DNA from: Bacteroidota bacterium
GTDB lineage: Bacteria > Bacteroidota > Bacteroidia > B-17B0 > Aurantibacillaceae
Length of the DNA stretch: 64,000 nucleotides
Reading direction: 5' to 3'
Assembly (NCBI GenBank): GCA_030684395.1
Contig: JAUXTT010000010.1
Span: 114,675-178,674, forward strand
The position numbers and the translations under genes are program-made. Below are positions 14,922 through 24,421 of this stretch, in pieces (positions within the stretch are counted from its first letter, which is position 1; each line of letters starts with the position of its first letter). The notes beneath the pieces were generated by a model, which had not been told where the DNA came from, searched no databases, and saw only the letters and a program-made list of their open reading frames with translations.

Positions 14922-16211
14922 ATGGATACTATAAAATTAGGCTTAAAAGAAAACTGGAAACAGTTTAGCCTGCTTGTAATTATCAATGCTTTTGTCGGCG
15001 GAATGGTTGGACTGGAAAGATCCATACTTCCAAAAATTGCTGAAGAGGAATTTCACATTGCCGCAAAAAGTGCTATCCTATCTTTTATTATTGTGTTTGG
15101 AATTGTAAAAGCCATTACTAATTATTATACAGGCAGTCTTGCAAACAAAGTAGGAAGAAAAAATCTTCTTGTTATTGGTTGGTTATTCGCTATCCCGGTT
15201 CCTTTTATTTTAATGCATGCCTCCAACTGGAATTGGATCATTGCCGCAAACATTTTACTCGGAATAAATCAGGGTTTAACATGGAGCAGCACTGTGGTTA
15301 TGAAGATAGATCTTGTTGGGGAAAAACAAAGAGGGTTTGCCATGGGGCTGAATGAATTTGCAGGCTACCTTTCTGTTGCAATAGTTGCTTTTCTTACCGG
15401 ATGGATTGCAGGAGAATATGGAATCAGGCCCTATCCCTTTTACATTGGGATTGCTTTGTCTTTCTTAGGTTTTTTTGCGAGTTGGTTCTTTATTAAAGAC
15501 ACCAAACATCATGTTGCTAAAGAAAGCAGCTCAAATAATATTCCCCTACTAAAAAATATATTTTGGGACACCACCTGGAAAAATAAAAATCTTGGCTCAG
15601 TAACGCAAGCTGGTTTAATAAATAATTTAAACGACGGAATGGTTTGGGGCATCTTCCCAATCCTCTTGGCACAAAAGAATTTCACTTTGGAGCAAATAGG
15701 GATCATTACTGCAACTTATCCAGCTGTGTGGGGTTTAGGACAATTGGTAACAGGTAAAATGTCGGACCACTTTTGTAAAAAGGACATGTTGTTTGTGGGG
15801 ATGTTTTTGCAGGGAATTGCTTTATTAATTATGCCGTGGGCAGAGACACTGACGCATTTTGTTACCCTTTCAGTAGTTTTAGGATGGGGGACAGCAATGG
15901 TATATCCAACCTTTCTGGCAACTGTGGCAGAGAACACCAATCCTATCGACCGCCCGAAAAGCTTAGGCATTTTTCGTTTATGGAGGGATCTTGGATATGC
16001 TATTGGCGCTATATTAACAGGCTTGATTGCCGATGCTTTAAACATAAATGCTGCCGTAATTGTGATAGGGGCATTAACACTATTTTCTGCATTGGTAATT
16101 CAATATCGGATGAAATGTAAAAATAATGGTTCAATAAAATTTTGGTCATGGCTAACTAAAAAAACTAAAAACAATGGAACATGCACAAATTACCAATTGC
16201 ATAAGCCGTGA
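14922..16211 (+). CDS. Major facilitator superfamily transporter
   Basis: 429 residues with about 12 membrane helices. The MFS signature between helices 2 and 3 is seen as GSLANKVGRKNLL, and the equivalent in the second half is GKMSDHFCKKDML. The first helix follows NWKQFSLLVIINAFVGGMVG. The substrate is unknown. The last 38 nt overlap the start of the rhodanese gene, so the two are translationally linked, and a DsrE-like gene follows; these partners handle sulfane sulfur, so transport of an oxyanion or sulfur compound, or sulfur-linked regulation, is a reasonable inference only. Confidence 0.88.
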   Translation: MDTIKLGLKENWKQFSLLVIINAFVGGMVGLERSILPKIAEEEFHIAAKSAILSFIIVFGIVKAITNYYTGSLANKVGRKNLLVIGWLFAIPVPFILMHASNWNWIIAANILLGINQGLTWSSTVVMKIDLVGEKQRGFAMGLNEFAGYLSVAIVAFLTGWIAGEYGIRPYPFYIGIALSFLGFFASWFFIKDTKHHVAKESSSNNIPLLKNIFWDTTWKNKNLGSVTQAGLINNLNDGMVWGIFPILLAQKNFTLEQIGIITATYPAVWGLGQLVTGKMSDHFCKKDMLFVGMFLQGIALLIMPWAETLTHFVTLSVVLGWGTAMVYPTFLATVAENTNPIDRPKSLGIFRLWRDLGYAIGAILTGLIADALNINAAVIVIGALTLFSALVIQYRMKCKNNGSIKFWSWLTKKTKNNGTCTNYQLHKP

Positions 16212-16491
16212 AGAGCTAAAGCAATTAATTAGCACTAAACAGCAATTGGTTAAGATAATTGATGTCAGGGGAAAAGAAGACTATGATAACTATCACATAC
16301 CCGGTGCAATTAATATTGTTATTTTAGAGATAGAGCTGGCAAGTCAACTTTTTGATAAAAACGATTTTGTAATTACAGCATGCGGTAAAGGTGGTGGGCG
16401 ATCAGCGCAGGCTGCGGAGAAATTGCAACAGCTGGGGTTTAAAAATGCCAAATGGCTTTGTGGCGGAACAATTGGATGGAATGAAAATTAA
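16174..16491 (+). CDS. Single-domain rhodanese-like sulfurtransferase
   Basis: 105 residues, one rhodanese domain. Seen are the N-terminal IIDVRGKEDYDNYHIPGAINI (CH2A-like) and the active loop C-G-K-G-G-G-R-S starting with the catalytic Cys in ITACGKGGGRSAQAAEKL, then GFKNAKWLCGGTIGWNEN. It carries a persulfide on the Cys and passes sulfane sulfur to acceptors such as thiols or DsrE-type proteins in the cytoplasm. The start overlaps the end of the transporter gene by 38 nt and the DsrE-like gene starts 12 nt after its stop. Confidence 0.9.
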   Translation: MEHAQITNCISREELKQLISTKQQLVKIIDVRGKEDYDNYHIPGAINIVILEIELASQLFDKNDFVITACGKGGGRSAQAAEKLQQLGFKNAKWLCGGTIGWNEN

Positions 16492-16503
16492 AAATTTAAA
16501 AAT

Positions 16504-16857
16504 ATGAAAGTACTTATTATAATAAATGATGCACCGTATGGAACAGAGAAAGCATGGAACGCTTTAAGAATTGCAATGCAGTTTCAAAAAGATTTCGAAG
16601 GCACAGAAGTTCGCGTTTTTTTGATGGCAGACGGAGTATTTTGTTCAATACCAAATGAGACAACACCCAATGGGTTCTACAATATTGAACGAATGATTGA
16701 AGCCATACTTCACAAAGGTGGGACAGTAAGATTTTGTACTACTTGTGGTGAAGCAAGAGGTTTAAAAAGCATGAAGCTGATAGAAGGCACAGAATGGAGC
16801 GGGATGAAGGAACTTACACAATGGATAGCCGATAGTGATAAAGTTATAAATTATTAA
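16504..16857 (+). CDS. DsrE/DsrF-family protein
   Basis: 117 residues, a single DsrE/F/TusD-like domain: KVLIIINDAPYGTEKAWNAL at the N-terminus, VRVFLMADGVFCSIPNE in the centre, and the conserved Cys pair region VRFCTTCGEARGL near residue 80. Such proteins bind sulfane sulfur on Cys and take part in sulfur relay. Last gene of the transporter-rhodanese set. It converges on the DEAD-box helicase gene. Confidence 0.88.
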   Translation: MKVLIIINDAPYGTEKAWNALRIAMQFQKDFEGTEVRVFLMADGVFCSIPNETTPNGFYNIERMIEAILHKGGTVRFCTTCGEARGLKSMKLIEGTEWSGMKELTQWIADSDKVINY

Positions 16858-16898
16858 TTGTACTTATCAAAGCTTAAGCAGAACAACAAAATAAATTC

Positions 16899-18134
16899 TT
16901 AATTCTTAGGTTTAAAATTCTTCTTATTCTTTTGATTGAACTTTTTTTTACCCGGAGGATACTTCGTAAATTTATGTTTATTGGCTTCCGGGTTGTATTC
17001 CGGACCAGCTCCTAATTCAACAGCCAATGGCATCTTAGTCACTTCTTTTCCCATCAAGGCTTCAATCTTTGAGAATTTTCCCTGATCTTTCTGATTAATA
17101 AAAGTAATTGCTACACCTGCTTTAGATGCTCTTGCTGTTCTACCGATACGGTGAATATAATCTTCCGGATCAGGAGGCGCATCGTAGTTTACAACCAAAG
17201 AAATTCCATCCACATCAATACCTCTTGAAAGGATATCAGTGCCAATTAAGATCCTTAGTTTTCTTGCTTTGAATTCGCGCATGATATCTTCTCTTTCCGA
17301 TTGATCTAAATCTGAGTGAAAAGCCTTTATCGAGTTATCAAATTGCTTTAAACTTTTCTCCAATAGTTTTACATTTTCTTTAGTAGAAGAAAAAATGATC
17401 ACCGATTGATAATCTTCATTTTGCAGTATTGTTTTTAATACAGCTTCTTTTTGATTGTCGTAAACAACATAAGCTTGCTGAACAATTCCTTCAGCCGGTT
17501 TACTTATAGCAATATTGATCTGTTCTGCATCTTTAGTAATTTGATTCGCCAACAACCTCATTTTTGGAGCCATGGTTGCAGAAAACAAAATCGTTTGTCT
17601 GTTTTGAGGCAGATACTTAATGATCTTCTGGATCTCATCCATAAAACCCATATCCAACATACGGTCTGCTTCATCCAGAACTAAATGCTGTAAATGCTCA
17701 AAATTAATATCTCCCGCTTGTAATAAAGCGATCAATCTTCCCGGTGTAGCACATACAATATCTACACCTTGTTTAAGAGAACGTTTTTGTTTTTCCCAGG
17801 TAATACCATCATTTCCGCCATAAATAGCAATTGATCCTACTGAACAAAAATATCCCATGCCATCGATCTGCTGGTCAATTTGGATAACCAGCTCACGGGT
17901 TGGAGCAATGATCAAAGTATTCAAATGCCTTGTAGGAGCATGCAATATATGCTGAATGATTGGCAACAAAAAAGCGGCCGTTTTCCCCGTCCCTGTTTGA
18001 GCGCAGGCAATAATGTCCCTGTTGTTTAATATGGTAGGAATAGCTTGTTCCTGAATAGGAGTTGGGGTTTTATACCCCATACTATAAAGACCTTCTAATA
18101 AAGAAGCGTCAAAATTAAAATCTTCGAAAGTCAA
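16899..18134 (-). CDS. DEAD-box ATP-dependent RNA helicase (RhlE-like)
   Basis: 411 residues. Motifs in order: Q motif (GYKTPTPIQEQAIP), I AQTGTGKT, Ia PTRELVIQ, Ib TPGRL, II DEAD in LVLDEADRMLDMGF, III SAT, IV VIIFSSTKENV, V RGIDVDGISLVVNYD and VI HRIGRTAR. The C-terminal tail is Lys/Asn-rich (KKKFNQKNKKNFKPKN), as is usual for RNA-binding tails of RhlE-type helicases. It unwinds RNA duplexes in ribosome assembly, decay or cold adaptation. It is a single gene, convergent with the DsrE gene and divergent from the DUF4199 gene. Confidence 0.95.
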   Translation of the reverse strand: MTFEDFNFDASLLEGLYSMGYKTPTPIQEQAIPTILNNRDIIACAQTGTGKTAAFLLPIIQHILHAPTRHLNTLIIAPTRELVIQIDQQIDGMGYFCSVGSIAIYGGNDGITWEKQKRSLKQGVDIVCATPGRLIALLQAGDINFEHLQHLVLDEADRMLDMGFMDEIQKIIKYLPQNRQTILFSATMAPKMRLLANQITKDAEQINIAISKPAEGIVQQAYVVYDNQKEAVLKTILQNEDYQSVIIFSSTKENVKLLEKSLKQFDNSIKAFHSDLDQSEREDIMREFKARKLRILIGTDILSRGIDVDGISLVVNYDAPPDPEDYIHRIGRTARASKAGVAITFINQKDQGKFSKIEALMGKEVTKMPLAVELGAGPEYNPEANKHKFTKYPPGKKKFNQKNKKNFKPKN

Positions 18135-18380
18135 ATGTGTCCGTTTAAATTTATTCGTCTAAGGTACTCTTAAAATTTGAGAAGAAAAATAAATACATTT
18201 CGTGCTAAAGTAAGTTAAAACGGCTCTCTTTTCATACCTTACTTATAGACTTTCGTCTTATAAAAGCGTAAATTTGAGTACCTCTTTTCAGTTACTATCT
18301 GGTTGTTTACTCACCTTTTAAAACCGGATCACGATTAACATTGATTCAATTTGATAGTATTAACTTAAAATCAATAAATC

Positions 18381-18881
18381 ATGGAAAAAATTAAAAACAC
18401 AGTAGAACGTATTGGTATCAAATACGGACTGTTAACGTTTGTAGCACTGGTCGCTTATTTTCTTTTAATGCAGGCCGTTGGTTTAGGGCACATCATTGAA
18501 TTACGATTCCTCAATTTTATCATTCTGGCTTACGGTATCTATTACGCAATTATGAAATTGAAAAGTGAAGCATCAGAAGACGAATTTTATTTTAAAGGTT
18601 TAGCAGAAGGGGTTGTGACGTCCATGGTTGGCGTTATTCCATTTGCAGCATTTGTTGGGTTTTATCTGGCTTACATTGATCCTAATTTAATGAATGAAAT
18701 CAGGCAAAATGTTCCAATTAGCGGTTATATTAATACCTTTTCCGCTTTTGTAGTTGTAAACCTGGAGGGTTTTGCTTCCGGGGTACTCATCACTTATGTG
18801 GTAATGCAGTACTTTAGTTCTGTTGAACATAAAGAAACCAAACGACCTTATGTTAAGGAAAAATCACATATTGAAACCTAG
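18381..18881 (+). CDS. DUF4199-type four-helix membrane protein
   Basis: 166 residues with four predicted membrane helices (about 19-36, 42-58, 79-100 and 120-146). Length, the N-terminal IGIKYGLLTFVALVAYFLL and the conserved YY...LK...DEFYFKGLAEGVVTS segment after helix 2 fit DUF4199, a membrane family confined mainly to Bacteroidota with no known activity. The DEAD-box gene is divergent, 246 nt away. The gene ends 30 nt before the convergent end of the PNGase-like gene. Confidence 0.7.
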   Translation: MEKIKNTVERIGIKYGLLTFVALVAYFLLMQAVGLGHIIELRFLNFIILAYGIYYAIMKLKSEASEDEFYFKGLAEGVVTSMVGVIPFAAFVGFYLAYIDPNLMNEIRQNVPISGYINTFSAFVVVNLEGFASGVLITYVVMQYFSSVEHKETKRPYVKEKSHIET

Positions 18882-18911
18882 GAAAATAAGCTATGCAAAC
18901 AGAATATTCTA

Positions 18912-21900
18912 TTAATGCTGAACAACTATTCGTTTGGTGAGAATGTTATCTTCCGTTTTTAATTTCACGAAGTAAATACCTTTGGCTTGGGCAGAAAGAT
19001 CTGCTTCAATGCTTGCAGCTGTTTGTTCGGAGAATTTATACTCATACACCATTCTTCCTAAAACATCAACAATTTCAATTGCACCATTTTGACGTTTATT
19101 TAAGTCAACATTGATGGTTACTTTTCCGTCACTTGGATTAGGATACACATTCAGTGAGTTTACTGAAGTAAAAATATAGTCTTTAGTGCCTATTGTTGGA
19201 GCCGCAACCGTAAACTGCTGATATACCTGTCCGCCAAAATCTGAGTTGTAGTTTTTAAGAACCGCACCAGTAATTACATCCTTAAATTTAATAGTTCCAC
19301 TACCCTGCCCTGTATTTGCCCACCAGCTTAATCCATCTTCTCCACTGTCAGTTAGTTCGAACTCATAACAATCAATAGGTAAATTTAATGTATCACGATA
19401 TGTTGTGTTTGCAGTTAATCCGCTTCTCTGATGAATTACTGTTCCACTCGAATTTTTTAAAGTGTACTGGTTTTCTGAAGGAATGCTATTCGTTTTTAAT
19501 TCGATTATAAATGGAGCTGGCATTTCAGGAGGGAAATCATAATAAGATTTCATGATATTATTTAAAGCATATTGATCAGCACTCCCATTAGGGTTGCTCA
19601 ATGTAACGGTAAACTCGGTGCCACCAACAATTCTGTCAAATGCATCTAATGTAACTTCTGCAGTTTGAAGGAAAGGAAGGTTTCCTGTCCAGTTGTATAC
19701 CGCTTGTGTAGCTCCTGTTACTCCGTAAGTAATAGTTAATGAAGTTAAGTTTGTTGAACCGGTATTTTTTATTTGAATCACCGGATTAGTACAAATAGGA
19801 TTATATCGCATCCACATTTGATCTCTGCTAGGAGAAAGAATATTTTCCATTGCTGCATCCAAAGTAAAATTAGGAGCACTATAACTAACCAACTGATCTT
19901 CTATCTGGTAATAGCTCCATTCGCCGTTATTTGTATAAGCCTGCACATCATGGTCCAAAGAAACAGTTGTTCCCGCAGTTACGTGTGGTGTTAATTCAAA
20001 ATCGTAGGTCCAGACTTCTGCGCCAGGACACCAGTTTGCTCTGTCATAAACCCATGTTCCACCTTGCGGATATAATGGATTACGATCACAATTGTCTCTC
20101 CATACTTGTTTTGAAAATTTCTGAACACCATTCACTTTATAATAATGCATCTTCGGGCAAAACTCAGCACAGTTTTGTGGAGTATCCATTCCATGACCTG
20201 TTACTCTCGACTTCCAACGTGTATTAACTGCATTTGCCGGAATATTTACTGACATAGGAGTTAAATGCGTTTCAATTGGGTTATTGGTATGACCGTAATC
20301 AAATGATCCGTTCCATAAATTCTGTATTCCAACAACATCACGAGGAGGAGTTCCTTCGATCATTAGAAATTTCATATCCAACAATTCCTGCCAGTTACCC
20401 GCTTCAATGTGGACGCTATCTGCTAATAATGTTCTGTAATCGCTTACATCAAATGTCCATGTCCAACCATTTCCAAGACTCAATCCGTTTCCATAAGGTG
20501 TAATGTAGCGAGCCAATTCGTAGCGTATTTTTTGTGGGAATTTGCTATACCAATTGTAATAAGCCAGTGTTAAAGTATCATCAGGTGTTACGATACTTGA
20601 GTCTGTAGCAATACCCTGGGCATTATAAACGTAATTGTTATAATAAGTTGGCCATACATGTAAAGTATCAACTGCAACACCGGGATTGTTAATAGAATCA
20701 TTATACATTACAATAGTAACAGGGCTATTCATTACCGAGTCAATTACCAAAGTTGAATCTAAATGAGAAGTAAATACTCCCTGCTCAAAAGTTATATTCG
20801 GACGTAAAGTACTTGCTGTGAAATTTCCAATGAGATCAGTTGCTGATTTAAGTGGATTGTTTGTGCCTTCCATAAATGAAGCGGGAGTGTGATTATCAGG
20901 AGCACTGTCACTTGCTGTAATATAATTACCATCATCAAAATGATAATACAATGCAAGGTTATTATAGTTCGGGTGACTCGCGTCAATTTTCTTTTTATAA
21001 TATGCTAAAATAGTTGCGGTACTTAATTCCGTATTGAATACTGCAAATTCATCCATTCTTCCTTCATATGTTTTTGAGCCATCCCAGTTTCCTTTACCTA
21101 TTCTGAATTTTTTAATGTTTTTCATACGTTTTACTTTTCCGCCTGCATTTTGCAATTGAACTCCGTTCAAATAAGTTTTCATTGTTCCTGTTGCAACATT
21201 TTTTGTGAAGGTCCAGTAATTCCATTGCCCTTCGATTTGAGTTGAATTCAATACTCTGATCAGTCGGTCGTAACCATTTTCATTTCCGGCGTCCCAATAA
21301 TTTTTGCTGTCTGACCAAGGTGTGTGAGAATTAATAACGCGAGTACCCAACGAATCAACAGCCTCAAAACAAGTGCCGTCCATCGGTTGAAACTCTGGTG
21401 TGCCGTAAGCCCAAAACGCAACGGTAATGAAAGAATCAATTGCCGCAACTTTATTATTTAAAGGAACTTCAACGTATCCTGTTGAATGAAATGCAGCACA
21501 TCTGTCGTTACCCGAATTAATCAAAGCTGATTTAAAAGAAGTACTTGATGAAGCAACAACGTTATTTGTTCCCTGCAGATCGTTATCATACATAACTTCT
21601 ATCAATAAGTTCGACGTTCCGTTCCAATTGAATGGAGTTGTTAATTGCAAGCTGTTCCAGCCCGTTGCAGGGAACTGAGTATTTTGAGAGTACACAGTTG
21701 TAAAAACTGTATTATTGAATGTTGCTTGTGTTAAAGAATCAAGCGTAACCGTTTTCATTCGGATAGTTAGATTATTTAATGTTGATCCCAATGATTGAAG
21801 ATAGAATTTCAGAGCAGTAATATTGCCTGCACTCATTCCGGCTCCTGTCATTTCGGATGCTTTCCATAAATACTGTGAGCGTGAAACAGCATTGGAAGAA

Positions 21901-22346
21901 CCAAAGGGATTATTATCATTTGTAGAACCTACACCAATTACATAATCGTTTACTGTTGTGGTTGCTGTATTTACAGTATTATATTGCCATGATGTATTAT
22001 AAGTATAAGAAGGAGTATTCATATACATCACACTTGATGGACTTGAGCCATTTACAATATAAGTTGGCTGATTAACAATGGAACTGTCAAACAATCCTGT
22101 ATGATCATATAAATACGAATAAGTAAGATAATCCCACTCACCACATGCAGGGCTTTGTGCAGGATTACATTTTAGTGTGTATTGCATTAAGATTTTTTCA
22201 AACCTCACTGTATCGGAAGGAAAAACAAACCACGAATTTTGAGGTGAACCAAAAGTAAAAGTTTGAACTTTAATTGTATCACCGGGGCCGGCGAAAACGG
22301 AAGACAAGTTTAAACACAATAACGCTAATAAAATAACCTTTCTCAT
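18912..22346 (-). CDS. Large T9SS-secreted protein with PNGase F-like and LamG-like domains
   Basis: 1144 residues. Signal peptide to about 19 (SSVFAG). An N-terminal region has KCNPAQSPACGEWDYL, which resembles the start of the PNGase F fold. Residues ~275-450 look like a concanavalin A/LamG domain (CAAFHSTGYVEVPL, MKTYLNGVQLQ, MDEFAVFNTELS). Residues ~610-810 resemble the PNGase F domain pair, with TGHGMDTPQNCAEFCPK, WRDNCDRNPLYPQGGTW and RANWCPG. The last ~80 residues, from VYPNPSDGK, form a type A T9SS sorting domain. PNGase F removes N-glycans from glycoproteins; whether this homologue is catalytic is not known, because the Asp/Glu triad cannot be placed by eye. It is a monocistronic gene with its own upstream gap. 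Confidence 0.8.
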   Translation of the reverse strand: MRKVILLALLCLNLSSVFAGPGDTIKVQTFTFGSPQNSWFVFPSDTVRFEKILMQYTLKCNPAQSPACGEWDYLTYSYLYDHTGLFDSSIVNQPTYIVNGSSPSSVMYMNTPSYTYNTSWQYNTVNTATTTVNDYVIGVGSTNDNNPFGSSNAVSRSQYLWKASEMTGAGMSAGNITALKFYLQSLGSTLNNLTIRMKTVTLDSLTQATFNNTVFTTVYSQNTQFPATGWNSLQLTTPFNWNGTSNLLIEVMYDNDLQGTNNVVASSSTSFKSALINSGNDRCAAFHSTGYVEVPLNNKVAAIDSFITVAFWAYGTPEFQPMDGTCFEAVDSLGTRVINSHTPWSDSKNYWDAGNENGYDRLIRVLNSTQIEGQWNYWTFTKNVATGTMKTYLNGVQLQNAGGKVKRMKNIKKFRIGKGNWDGSKTYEGRMDEFAVFNTELSTATILAYYKKKIDASHPNYNNLALYYHFDDGNYITASDSAPDNHTPASFMEGTNNPLKSATDLIGNFTASTLRPNITFEQGVFTSHLDSTLVIDSVMNSPVTIVMYNDSINNPGVAVDTLHVWPTYYNNYVYNAQGIATDSSIVTPDDTLTLAYYNWYSKFPQKIRYELARYITPYGNGLSLGNGWTWTFDVSDYRTLLADSVHIEAGNWQELLDMKFLMIEGTPPRDVVGIQNLWNGSFDYGHTNNPIETHLTPMSVNIPANAVNTRWKSRVTGHGMDTPQNCAEFCPKMHYYKVNGVQKFSKQVWRDNCDRNPLYPQGGTWVYDRANWCPGAEVWTYDFELTPHVTAGTTVSLDHDVQAYTNNGEWSYYQIEDQLVSYSAPNFTLDAAMENILSPSRDQMWMRYNPICTNPVIQIKNTGSTNLTSLTITYGVTGATQAVYNWTGNLPFLQTAEVTLDAFDRIVGGTEFTVTLSNPNGSADQYALNNIMKSYYDFPPEMPAPFIIELKTNSIPSENQYTLKNSSGTVIHQRSGLTANTTYRDTLNLPIDCYEFELTDSGEDGLSWWANTGQGSGTIKFKDVITGAVLKNYNSDFGGQVYQQFTVAAPTIGTKDYIFTSVNSLNVYPNPSDGKVTINVDLNKRQNGAIEIVDVLGRMVYEYKFSEQTAASIEADLSAQAKGIYFVKLKTEDNILTKRIVVQH

Positions 22347-22448
22347 ACTAATTTTGATTTGTTATGAAGCAAATATACAAAATCTTAAATCGGTTTAGGT
22401 TTTTAACAAAACTATTAATTCAGCGCAGATTAGGTTTTGAATTTTTGC

Positions 22449-23159
22449 TTAAAATTGAATCTTATTGATGGTATGAAACCTACAATTCACAATAGCAAGA
22501 GAGTTAAGTAGGGAAGGTGTTTCCATGATCATATTTACTGCTTCCTGAGCCATCATGTTTCCAATAATGCCCGGAACGATCCCAAGAACACCATTTTCTG
22601 AACAACTTGGAACATCCTCCGCATTGGGTGGTTCAGGAAAAATATCTCGCAGATTTTTGCTGCCATTGTAATTAAAAACCGCCAGCTGACCTTCGTAACC
22701 AAGTATGCTTCCGTATACAAGCGCTTTATTCAAAGCAACACATATATCATTCACTGCATAACGTGTCATGAAATTATCACAACCATCGATTACAAAATCG
22801 TAGTCTTTAAAAATCTCTTTTGCATTATTTTCATCCAACATCACATCGTGTTTTATTAATGTGATAAATGGATTTTGTTTGGACACTCTTTCAATGGCAA
22901 CATCAACTTTTTTCTTTCCAACATCTTCAGATGTATATAATACTTGTCTGTGAAGATTGGATTCATCCACCACATCAAAATCGATCACACCAATTGTTCC
23001 AATACCCATTGCTCCAAGGTATTGAAGAACAGGGCAACCCAAACCGCCTGCGCCAACTACTGCAACTTTAGCTTGTTTGAGTTTTATTTGTCCGTTGATA
23101 CCGATATCATCCAGCATTACCTGCTTCATGTATCGTTTCATTTCCTCTTTGCTTAACAT
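22449..23159 (-). CDS. thiF: ThiF/MoeB-type sulfur-carrier adenylyltransferase
   Basis: 236 residues from the ATG at 23159 (MLSKEEMKRY); an in-frame ATG further upstream would overlap thiH and adds no conserved sequence. The adenylation motif VVGAGGLGCPV (GxGGxG) and the following IDFDVVDESNLHRQ are typical, with FVIDGCDNFMTRY and the ring of LVYGSILGYEGQLAVF. The CxxC zinc pairs of full-length MoeB are reduced. It adenylates the C-terminal Gly of ThiS so that sulfur can be loaded for thiazole synthesis. It is the last gene of the thiamin operon, 13 nt after thiH. Confidence 0.9.
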   Translation of the reverse strand: MLSKEEMKRYMKQVMLDDIGINGQIKLKQAKVAVVGAGGLGCPVLQYLGAMGIGTIGVIDFDVVDESNLHRQVLYTSEDVGKKKVDVAIERVSKQNPFITLIKHDVMLDENNAKEIFKDYDFVIDGCDNFMTRYAVNDICVALNKALVYGSILGYEGQLAVFNYNGSKNLRDIFPEPPNAEDVPSCSENGVLGIVPGIIGNMMAQEAVNMIMETPSLLNSLAIVNCRFHTINKIQF

Positions 23160-23172
23160 AGATTTTAAAATT

Positions 23173-24282
23173 CTATTTATATTCTGATTGCCAGTCTTTG
23201 TAAACCGGCTCGTAACCTGCATTGACAATGATCTGAGCAATTTCTTTTACACTTCTTTCATCACTGATCTCAAATTGTTCAAGCGACTCAGGCTCTACTG
23301 CATAACCACCGGGATTTGTTTTTGATCCCGCACTCATAGAAGTTACACCCAACCGAATTACATTGTTCCTGAATTTTTCTGATTCGCGGGTAGAGATTGA
23401 AAGTTCCACATCTTCATTGAACAAACGATAAGCACATAAAAGCTGTACGAGATTTTTATCACTCACAATTACATTTGGTTCAATGATTCCTTCAGCGGGT
23501 CGCATGCGCGGGAATGAAACAGAATATTTAGTTTGCCAGTATTTTTTCTGAAGGTAATCCAAATGCAAAGCGCAATAAAAAGAATCTACTCTCCAGTCTT
23601 CTAACCCTAATAAAACACCAATACCAATTTTATGCATCTTCGCCTCTCCTATCCTATCAGGCGTTTCGAGGCGGTAATTAAAATTTGATTTTTTTCCTTT
23701 GGGATGATATGTTTTATAAACTTCCTTGTGATAAGTTTCCTGATAAACTAATACTGAATAAACCCCTGCTTCATGCAAACGAATGTATTCGTCTGTTTCT
23801 AAAGGTTGGAACTCAATAGAAATATTTGCAAAATAAGGATTGATCAGTTTAATGGCCTTCAAAAAATAATCTATATGAACTGTATGATTAGCTTCCCCTG
23901 TAACTAATAGAATATGATTAAAGCCATGTGTTTTGATTGCTTCTACTTCCTGGATGATTTCTTTATCCGATAATGTTTTGCGTTTAACTTTATTATCGAG
24001 ACTAAACCCGCAATAAGTACAAATGTTATTACACTCGTTACTCAGATACATCGGAGCATATAACTGAATTGTTTTTCCGAAACGCTTTTGTGTAAGCTGA
24101 TTGGCGCGAGCAGCAAGCTGTTCCAGATAAGGTTCAGCTGCAGGAGAGATCAAAGCCTTAAATTCTTCTAAACCAATTTTTGAAGCATGCAAAGCACGCT
24201 CAACATCCTGAGATGTTTTGGAATAGATAGAAGATTTAATTTCTTCCCAATCGTTCGATTCAAATATGTTTATAAAGTTCAT
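23173..24282 (-). CDS. thiH: 2-iminoacetate synthase ThiH
   Basis: 369 residues. The radical-SAM cluster site is CNNICTYCGF (CxxxCxxC) near residue 85, preceded by QLYAPMYLSNE, as in ThiH/NosL-type enzymes. The C-terminal half has LGVTSMSAGSKTNPGGYA, typical of ThiH. It cleaves tyrosine to p-cresol and dehydroglycine for the thiazole half of thiamin, so this organism uses the anaerobic-type route rather than glycine oxidase ThiO. It lies between thiG and thiF; the thiG-thiH gap (139 nt) holds a palindromic repeat. Confidence 0.95.
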   Translation of the reverse strand: MNFINIFESNDWEEIKSSIYSKTSQDVERALHASKIGLEEFKALISPAAEPYLEQLAARANQLTQKRFGKTIQLYAPMYLSNECNNICTYCGFSLDNKVKRKTLSDKEIIQEVEAIKTHGFNHILLVTGEANHTVHIDYFLKAIKLINPYFANISIEFQPLETDEYIRLHEAGVYSVLVYQETYHKEVYKTYHPKGKKSNFNYRLETPDRIGEAKMHKIGIGVLLGLEDWRVDSFYCALHLDYLQKKYWQTKYSVSFPRMRPAEGIIEPNVIVSDKNLVQLLCAYRLFNEDVELSISTRESEKFRNNVIRLGVTSMSAGSKTNPGGYAVEPESLEQFEISDERSVKEIAQIIVNAGYEPVYKDWQSEYK

Positions 24283-24310
24283 TTTCTTCCAATTTGTTTC
24301 TCAGCTATTT

Positions 24311-24406
24311 TAACCACAAAGTACTCTAAGAATGCGCAAAGCTCACAAAGGATAAAACCAATCTATCTTTGCGTTCTTTGTGTAAAACTTTGTGTCCTTT
24401 GTGGTT
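24311..24406. repeat. Dispersed CACAAAG/CTTTGTG palindromic repeat in the thiG-thiH gap
   Basis: The element starts with AACCACAAAG (24312-24321) and ends with its exact complement CTTTGTGGTT (24397-24406), with CACAAAG and CTTTGTG words in between. This kind of AACCACAAAG...CTTTGTGGTT element is common as a dispersed intergenic repeat in Bacteroidota and other environmental genomes. It fills the only wide gap of the thiamin operon and would form a long hairpin in the mRNA. Confidence 0.75.
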
Positions 24407-24421
24407 TCATTTCAGCTAATT

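Noticed and set aside
23160..23240. 27-residue extension of ThiF from an upstream in-frame ATG
   Set aside because: It overlaps the end of thiH and adds no conserved sequence; ATG 23159 begins the usual MoeB/ThiF N-terminus.
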